Assembly (NCBI RefSeq): GCF_021283305.1
Contig: NZ_JAJSOK010000025.1
Location: 38,957 to 102,956 of the forward strand
Length of the DNA stretch: 64,000 bases
Reading direction: 5' to 3'
From: Pseudonocardia kujensis
GTDB taxonomy: Bacteria > Actinomycetota > Actinomycetes > Mycobacteriales > Pseudonocardiaceae
Below are positions 59,421 to 64,000 of this stretch, piece by piece; position 1 is the stretch's first letter; every line of letters starts with the position of its first letter. The notes under the pieces were generated by a model. That model did no database searches and had not been told where the DNA came from. It worked only from the letters and a program-made list of their open reading frames with translations. A program made the translations under genes and the position numbers.

Positions 59421-60158
59421 GTGACGATCTCGCCTACTCCGCCTACTCCGCCTACTGCGCCTGCTCCGAAGGTCCGGCACGGCTGCTGTGGGCTGCTGAT
59501 GCTGGCGACCGGACTGGCAGCTGTGGCCGGGCTGGTCTGGGCAGTGATCGCGTTCCTGAACTGGGACCCACCGATCAAATACAACGAGGCCACCACCCAG
59601 GAAGCCGTCGCCGCGCAACCTGACTGCGCCGAGATCGGGCGCCGGCATCAGGACGACGACGTCACGCAGGCCCAGCGCTACGACGTCACAGCCCAAATGG
59701 AACTGCAGGCACGCAACCAGGGCATCGGGATGGTATGCGACGAGAACGTGCAGGCCACCTGCAACCCGTCGAGCTCCTGCCTGATCAGCTACGGCGACGA
59801 GCAACTCACCCTGCGCGTGATCCACGGGACCTGCTACACCATCGCCGACCGGCTCTGCCACTACCGCCTCCAGCCCGAAAACCGGCTCCTGGCCCAGCGA
59901 CGGGTCAACGAAGGCTTCGCCGCCTACGCCAGCAAACAACGCGAGGACGGAGCGATCCTGCGCTGCGACACCATCCCCGGCGGGGCCGACCTGTTCCCAG
60001 CGAGTCCGAGGACCAGCAGCGGCGACCTCGACGACAGCGCCGGGCCCGACCCGACCGGCTACCGCTGCTACAGCCGCGAACCCGGTCACATCACCTACCT
60101 CTACGACGTCCTACTCCTCTCCAACGGAACAGCCCACTTCCAGGAGGTCGACGACTAG
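59421..60158 (+). CDS. Single-pass membrane protein with Cys-rich extracellular domain, unknown function
   Basis: About 245 residues from a GTG at 59421 (a start at 59361 is possible). A proline repeat (PTPPTPPTAPAP, encoded by a CCGCCTACT tandem repeat near 59430) precedes one membrane helix (GCCGLLMLATGLAAVAGLVWAVIAFL). The rest is an outward-facing domain with eight or so cysteines (PDCAEIG, VCDENVQATCNPSSSCLI, GTCYTIADRLCHY, LRCDTI, YRCYS). No family was recognised. It follows the small secreted protein by 69 bases on the same strand, so the two probably form a unit. Confidence 0.65.
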   Translation: MTISPTPPTPPTAPAPKVRHGCCGLLMLATGLAAVAGLVWAVIAFLNWDPPIKYNEATTQEAVAAQPDCAEIGRRHQDDDVTQAQRYDVTAQMELQARNQGIGMVCDENVQATCNPSSSCLISYGDEQLTLRVIHGTCYTIADRLCHYRLQPENRLLAQRRVNEGFAAYASKQREDGAILRCDTIPGGADLFPASPRTSSGDLDDSAGPDPTGYRCYSREPGHITYLYDVLLLSNGTAHFQEVDD

Positions 60159-60278
60159 CGCAGAGCCTCGGCTCTCGAACTCCTCGCCGCCGACATCCGC
60201 GGGCGCCAGGCGGCCGGACCGGGCGGCTCGCTCGGGCGGGGCACCATCGCCCCGCGCCCGCCGGCGGCGCGTTCGGGC

Positions 60279-60515
60279 TTGCGGTCGGCCTACTTCGCGC
60301 TCGGTGACGCTGTTGCTTCGTTCATGGATGCGCCAGACACCGATCCCGCCGCCGTGCGGGACGCAGACGCGCTGGCCTTCCTGCCAAGCGATCCCGTGGC
60401 AGCCGCCGCGGAGATCCACAGGCGGCGCGAGGACATCGGCTACTCCTATTTCGTGTTCGGTGCCGATGTCGCCGACGGGCTCGCCCCGGTCGTCGCTGAG
60501 CTGGCCGGACAGTAG
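60279..60515 (+). pseudogene. LLM-class oxidoreductase, C-terminal remnant
   Basis: 78 codons ending in LPSDPVAAAAEIHRRREDIGYSYFVFGADVADGLAPVVAELAGQ, the usual tail of actinobacterial F420-dependent LLM proteins. Nothing upstream in any frame supplies the TIM barrel. The remaining DNA to the glyoxalase gene (60516-60771) shows no recognisable gene. Confidence 0.6.
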
Positions 60516-60771
60516 GCCGTAGCCAAGATCAGCGATCACGTCCCGCGGCATGTCGAGGGCGTGCGGCCAGGGCGGATCGTGCGGCTCAGCTCAGGTGGGG
60601 GCGCCTGTCGCTGGCCCGCCACGGTGCCCGCTCCACCTGCTGGCGCCGATCGCGGGCCCCAACGTGCCGTAGGTGCCGTATGTCGTTCCTCTATCCGGGT
60701 CGAGGCCCGAATCGGGAGGCAGCGGCAACCGTCGTCGCCGCGCCCGCAGGACCGGCCGCGGTCGGCTCTTC

Positions 60772-61212
60772 TCAACTCTTTTTCTTCAGGTTTTCGGCGA
60801 GCATCACGAGGATGCCGCTGGGGCCGCGCAGATAGGTAAGCCGGTAGGCGTTGCCGTAGATGGCCACGCCGCGCAGCGGGTGGCAGCCGTGTTTGGCCGC
60901 GGCCTGGAGGGCCTGGTCGAGGTCGTCGACGGAGAAGGCGACGCGGTGCATGCCGATCTCGTTGGGCCGGGTGGGGGTGGTCTTGATCGCGTCGGGGTGG
61001 GTGTACTCGAACAGCTCCAGGCAGCCGTTTCCGTCGGGGGTCTGCAGCACGGCGATCTTGGCGTGGTTGCCGTCGAGACCGACCGCGGTGTCGGCCCACT
61101 CGCCGCTGACGGTGTCGCGGCCGAGCACGCTCAGCCCGAGGTCGGTGAAGAAGGCGATCGTCTCGTCAAGGTCGCGGACGGCGATCCCGACGTTTTCGAA
61201 CTTGATGGGCAT
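60772..61212 (-). CDS. VOC-family (glyoxalase/dioxygenase fold) protein
   Basis: A 146-residue protein of two beta-alpha-beta-beta-beta units: FENVGIAVRDLDETIAFFTDLGLSVLGRD starts the first, HRVAFSVDDLDQALQAAAKHG the second. Potential metal ligands are His in NHAKIAVL, Glu in CLELFEYTHP, His in GMHRVAFSV and Glu in LVMLAENLKKKS. The pattern fits glyoxalase I-like or methylmalonyl-CoA epimerase-like proteins; the substrate is unknown. The start ATG is followed by PIKFENVG. Confidence 0.85.
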   Translation of the reverse strand: MPIKFENVGIAVRDLDETIAFFTDLGLSVLGRDTVSGEWADTAVGLDGNHAKIAVLQTPDGNGCLELFEYTHPDAIKTTPTRPNEIGMHRVAFSVDDLDQALQAAAKHGCHPLRGVAIYGNAYRLTYLRGPSGILVMLAENLKKKS

Positions 61213-61324
61213 GGATCTCTGCTTTCTGCGTCTCGTGCTGTTCGCGGCGTGGATCTTGCGCGGTCTCGGCGGTGTCGTCGTCGGCGCTGGCTCAGTTCCG
61301 GGGCGTGAGCAGGATCACCGGGAT

Positions 61325-61738
61325 CTACCGGTCGGTCTTCTGGGCGTACTCCTCATAAAGCGGGAAGAGGCGCACCATCTGCGGCCAGAGGGCCTCACGC
61401 TCGGCCGGGGAGGCCACGCGGGCTCGTCCGCTGAAGCGCCGGGTGCCGACCCGCACGCCAACTCTGGGCTCGGCCTGGAGGTTCTTGAACCAGTCCGGGT
61501 GCTCGTCCTCGCCGCCTTTGGAGGCGACCAGGACGAAGTCGTCCTCGGCCCTGCCGTAGATCAGGCAGGTGCGGCGCGGCTGTCCGCTGACGCGCCCAGT
61601 CGTGACCAGCACGAGCATGCGCACCCCGTTCGCCTCGTGTCCCTGCGTTCCGCCCGAGGCGATGTAGGTCCTGGTCTGCTCGGCCACCCAGTCCCATCGC
61701 GAGTCGGTGGCCCGATCCAGATCGGCAGCGACGGCCAC
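61325..61738 (-). CDS. Nitroreductase-family deazaflavin (F420)-dependent oxidoreductase (Ddn-like)
   Basis: A 137-residue split-barrel protein. GVRMLVLVTTGRVSGQPRRTCLIYGRAEDDFVLVASKGGEDEHPDWFKNLQAEPRVGVRVG is the signature of mycobacterial Ddn-type F420H2-dependent reductases. The GTG at 61738 is chosen because GGAAGGGAG lies 8 bases upstream; an earlier in-frame start at 61789 lacks one. It is monocistronic or loosely linked with the glyoxalase-like gene. Such enzymes reduce quinones or enones using F420H2. Confidence 0.88.
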   Translation of the reverse strand: MAVAADLDRATDSRWDWVAEQTRTYIASGGTQGHEANGVRMLVLVTTGRVSGQPRRTCLIYGRAEDDFVLVASKGGEDEHPDWFKNLQAEPRVGVRVGTRRFSGRARVASPAEREALWPQMVRLFPLYEEYAQKTDR

Positions 61739-61903
61739 GTTCGGTCTCCCTTCCTGACGATGCTTCGGCGCGGGGCCGGCCGCCCGCACCTATCCGGTAG
61801 ACGAAGCTGTCGCGCCGCTCTCGACATCGCCGCCCTGGTCTGCCACGGTGCGGCGGGGGAGCCGGCCGGAGTCCAGGCGCCGGGGCCGCGGCAGGAGCCA
61901 CCG

Positions 61904-62524
61904 TCACCGCCGGTGCGGGGGTGGGTCGGGCGCGGCGATGCCCTCGAGCAACACGGTGGCGACGTGCACGGCGTACCGGTCAGGATCGACGTCGGGATGG
62001 TCGAGGAGGTGGTCGACCATGGTGTCTACCAGGCCCTGATAGGTGACGGCGAGCAGCTGCGGGTCCAGGTCGGCGCGCAGGTGTCCCTCCTGTTGCCCGC
62101 GGCGCAGCAGGGCAGCCTGTCGAGCCAGCAGCGGTTCGCTCTCGGTGTCACGCAGCAGCCGGTGCCCGGCCGGGTCGCGCAGGTTGTCCACCAGCTGCCG
62201 GATCGCCCGCAGCTCGCGGGCATGGGTGGCGGGCAGCCGGGCTGCGCGGCCGATTGCGGCGCGCAGCAGTTTGGGCAGCGGCGCGCGCAGGTCGAGCTCG
62301 GCAGCCACCGCCGCCTCCAGCAGCCGCAGCGCGCGCCGCGCGGCGTGCACGAGTAGATCGGTCAGGTCGGTGTAGTAGTGCCACACCAACCCCTTGGAGG
62401 CGCTCGCGGTGCGGGCGATCGCGTCGGCGTTCGCCGCGGCGTACCCGTCGTCGGCGACCACGACGAGCGCGGCCCGCTCCAGCTGGTCCCGGCGGGCCTC
62501 CGCGCTCAGGCGCTGCCGGCTCAC
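61904..62524 (-). CDS. TetR-family transcriptional regulator
   Basis: A 206-residue regulator. The recognition region ADDGYAAANADAIARTASASKGLVWHYYTDLTDLLVHAARRAL occupies about residues 22-64, followed by a TetR C-terminal helical domain (GLVDTMVDHLLDHPDVDPDRYAVHVATVLLEGI). The GTG start overlaps the stop of the membrane protein upstream (GTGA), so the two form an operon, probably autoregulated via the palindrome at 62900-62915. Confidence 0.88.
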   Translation of the reverse strand: MSRQRLSAEARRDQLERAALVVVADDGYAAANADAIARTASASKGLVWHYYTDLTDLLVHAARRALRLLEAAVAAELDLRAPLPKLLRAAIGRAARLPATHARELRAIRQLVDNLRDPAGHRLLRDTESEPLLARQAALLRRGQQEGHLRADLDPQLLAVTYQGLVDTMVDHLLDHPDVDPDRYAVHVATVLLEGIAAPDPPPHRR

Positions 62525-62922
62525 CGCCGGACGGCCTGTTCCCGGATCACGAGCCCGATCATGGCGGCCATCAGCACGGCGATGCCGACCATCTCGACGC
62601 GCATCCACACCAGCACGAACCCGGGAATGCCCGCCTCCACGACGTTGACCACCAACAGCGCCGATGCGATCAGCCCGACAGCGCGCAGCGCGCCGGGATT
62701 GCCGCGCCGCGCGGCCCGCAGCGGTAACACCACGCCGAAGACCGCGCTGATGACCGCGTGTCCCCAGGCCTCGCGGGGAGCCCGCGCGGGCGCCGTCGCC
62801 GCAAGTACCCCCAGCACGGCGAGGGTCGCCCCAGCGATGGCCAGGTAGACGCGCACCAACGCCGTGGCGGCGGCCAGATGCCGAGACACCAAGGGCCTAT
62901 TGACCATACAGTCAACACTCAT
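62521..62922 (-). CDS. Small four-helix membrane protein
   Basis: Up to 133 residues with four predicted helices (ALVRVYLAIAGATLAVLGVLAAT, AVISAVFGVVLPLRA, AVGLIASALLVVNVVEAGIPG, MVGIAVLMAAMIGLVI). The first ATG (62922) and an ATG at 62907 both overlap the TTGAC palindrome. A GTG at 62889 would leave the palindrome upstream as an operator and is an attractive alternative start. Its function is unknown; TetR-coupled small membrane proteins are often efflux or stress related. Confidence 0.7.
   Translation of the reverse strand: MSVDCMVNRPLVSRHLAAATALVRVYLAIAGATLAVLGVLAATAPARAPREAWGHAVISAVFGVVLPLRAARRGNPGALRAVGLIASALLVVNVVEAGIPGFVLVWMRVEMVGIAVLMAAMIGLVIREQAVRR
62900..62915. promoter_or_regulatory. 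Palindrome TTGAC-N6-GTCAA at the start of the membrane protein/TetR operon
   Basis: A perfect 5+5 inverted repeat with a 6-base spacer, at the 5' end of the operon where an autoregulatory TetR site is expected. Confidence 0.5.
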
Positions 62923-63068
62923 GAACTCGAGTCCGCCCGCAAGCGGTGGGTTCGTGACGCCGGCGAGTTTGCGGCCAGAACTGCGTCCGCGGCGCTGCCG
63001 GCGTCACTCGCGCCCGGCGGAGCGAGCGTCCGCCGGAGACACCCGCGTTTTCGGAACCAGGGCAGGCG

Positions 63069-63341
63069 GTGATCAGCGCGAGCTCCTGGGCCACCGCCGA
63101 CCTGCACGCGGTGGCCTCGCTCGACGGCTACATCGCCGACGAGCGCGACGACGTGGGCCCGCTGCACGACTGGTACGTCAGCGGCGACCACCAGCTCGTC
63201 GACGAGAACCACGCCGAGATCCACAGGGCCCCGTTCCGGGTGCCGGCCGCCTCCGCTGACTACGTGCGTGGCATGTGGGCGCGCCAGGAGCTCCTGGTCA
63301 CCGGGTGGCACCTGTTCGACCTCGCCAACGGCTGGGAGGGC
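63069..63341 (+). pseudogene. Dihydrofolate reductase-family (RibD C-terminal domain) fragment
   Basis: From the GTG at 63069 the frame reads VASLDGYIADERDDVGPLHDWYVSGD, then FRVPAASADYVRGMWARQELLVTGWHLFDLANGWEG, which is the first half of the DHFR-like RibD_C family seen widely in actinobacteria. After GWEG the homology ends and the frame continues without a stop to the window end in non-family sequence. The C-terminal half with the GxG cofactor loop is missing, so this is a truncated gene. Confidence 0.7.
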
Positions 63342-63800
63342 AAACGCGCGCGTGCCCGCGTGCTGGTCGAAACGCACCGCGGCGAACTGGCTGCGCGCGA
63401 TGAAGCCCTGGCCGAAGCCCGCGCGGAGCCTCGCCGAGCTGGAGCGGAGCAAACGCCGCCGAGCTTGAGTGGATACGCCGGGATGCGGCTGCGGCCGCCG
63501 AACAGACCGGCGCACACCCCACCGCAGACTGGAGTGGGAGCGCGCCGAGCTCACCCTGGCCACGCCAGCAGCATGTCGCCAGCTCGCCGAGCTGCGCCGC
63601 CAAGTCGGCGCCGCCGACCACGAGCTCCGGGACCTGCACATCGAACGGCGGCCGGACGCTCTTGGTCTCCTCGTCCAACCGTCGAAGCGCCCCGTTCGTC
63701 GCTGCTCATGGGCCCAGAGAGTCCCACGCGGGACCGACAGCGAGACCGGCGTGGGCCTGCTGCACGTTCGTCACCCGCCACTACACAGGACGTCGAAGGA
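63342..63800 (+). other. Possible decayed coiled-coil protein gene
   Basis: Short stretches in changing frames read as Ala/Glu/Arg-rich heptads (ARVLVETHRGELAARDEALAE, LAELERSKRRRA, AELRRQVGAADHELRDL), similar in style to KfrA-like or plasmid DNA-binding coiled coils. No single frame covers them, so this is at best a remnant. Confidence 0.35.
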
Positions 63801-63831
63801 AACTGTCGAACAGATGCCTCTACCAATCGTT

Positions 63832-63861
63832 CATACGCAACGTATGCGCCCCTGGCGTATG
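63832..63861. promoter_or_regulatory. Operator repeats upstream of the ribbon-helix-helix gene
   Basis: CATACG-CAA-CGTATG (63832-63846) is a perfect inverted repeat, with a third half-site CGTATG at 63856-63861, 15 bases on from the second. The array ends 8 bases before the start codon, the usual position for antitoxin autoregulation. Confidence 0.6.
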
Positions 63862-63869
63862 CTAGGGGC

Positions 63870-64000
63870 ATGCCCCAGCGGGAGCGAGCCACGTTTTCCC
63901 TCGACAGCAGCACGGTCGCGCGGATCCGCCAGTGCGCAGCGAGCAACCGCGGCGGCGCCTCGGGCTACATCGAACGCCTGGTCCGGGAGGACGCCATGCG
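63870..64000 (+). CDS. Ribbon-helix-helix (antitoxin-like) protein, C-terminus beyond window
   Basis: The visible 43 codons read MPQRERATFSLDSSTVARIRQCAA followed by SNRGGASGYIERLVREDAM, an RHH pattern: a short beta strand (ATFSLD), then two helices with the turn at SNRGGASGY. Such proteins are antitoxins or plasmid partition/transfer repressors. GGGG lies 6 bases before the ATG. A toxin gene would be expected just outside the window. Confidence 0.7.
   Translation, partial: MPQRERATFSLDSSTVARIRQCAASNRGGASGYIERLVREDAM

Noticed and set aside
1..64000. CRISPR arrays, tRNA and rRNA genes
   Set aside because: No regularly spaced direct repeats of 24-40 bases, no tRNA-like cloverleaf with T-loop consensus, and no rRNA sequence were noticed on either strand.

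Overview
The window is high-GC actinobacterial DNA. GTG and TTG starts are frequent, genes overlap by 4 bases (GTGA/ATGA), there is an actinobacterial-type NsrR, and there are F420/FMN luciferase-like oxidoreductases and a mycofactocin-type SDR. The mix of catabolic modules and IS110-family elements suggests a member of the Pseudonocardiaceae, possibly Pseudonocardia. That placement is an inference from gene content, not from a marker gene. No rRNA, tRNA or CRISPR array was seen. The region looks like an accessory island or plasmid segment built of catabolic operons separated by insertion-sequence debris.

Layout. 1-4.8 kb: a minus-strand operon (CaiB/BaiF CoA-transferase, nitronate monooxygenase, tautomerase, AcuI-type reductase cut by the window edge) diverges from a LysR regulator. 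4.9-6.7 kb: an NsrR/flavohaemoglobin nitric-oxide defence pair with a palindromic operator and a terminator hairpin. 6.7-7.85 kb: gene debris, including an acyl-CoA ligase remnant and a 16-bp tandem repeat. 7.85-12.76 kb: crotonase, NDP-forming acyl-CoA ligase, ArsR regulator and MHS transporter. 12.75-16.2 kb: two IS110/IS1111-type elements in inverted orientation plus a remnant of a second IS110 type. 16.2-26.1 kb: a frameshifted response regulator; a glutarate-type operon (SDR, aldehyde dehydrogenase, CoA-transferase, glutaryl-CoA dehydrogenase-like); a divergent LimB-like monooxygenase with an unrecognised 10-helix membrane protein; and an AcoR-like regulator broken by two frameshifts.

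26.1-36.5 kb: IS3 and IS1380 scraps flank an amide-catabolism operon (amidase, cupin, IclR, acetamidase/formamidase family, NtaA-type monooxygenase). It is followed by a second MHS transporter, a truncated D-aminoacylase, a split IS3 element and a group II intron remnant. 36.5-49.9 kb: a large acyl-CoA catabolism cluster in three transcription units around a TetR gene (ligase and acyl-CoA dehydrogenase; crotonase, SDR, CoA-transferase, TetR, SDR; quinone oxidoreductase, LLM, ligase, SnoaL-like, thiolase, crotonase). Two of the promoters share a long motif with a TetR-like palindrome. 50-56 kb: a secreted esterase, an aldehyde dehydrogenase truncated by a third IS1111-type copy, another IS110 remnant and a frameshifted acyl-CoA ligase. 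56.3-64 kb: an SseB-domain membrane protein with a TetR partner, two secreted or membrane-anchored Cys-containing proteins, a glyoxalase-like protein, a deazaflavin-dependent reductase, a second TetR/membrane pair, a DHFR-family fragment and the start of a ribbon-helix-helix antitoxin.

The most interesting signal is in the three IS1111-type copies. Each has perfect or near-perfect 15-bp subterminal inverted repeats. Each also has a conserved non-coding block of about 115-140 bp in its 3' flank, and that block carries the same 9-mer (GTCATCCCT) found at the element's own terminus. This is what a guide (bridge/seek) RNA with a donor-recognition segment would look like.
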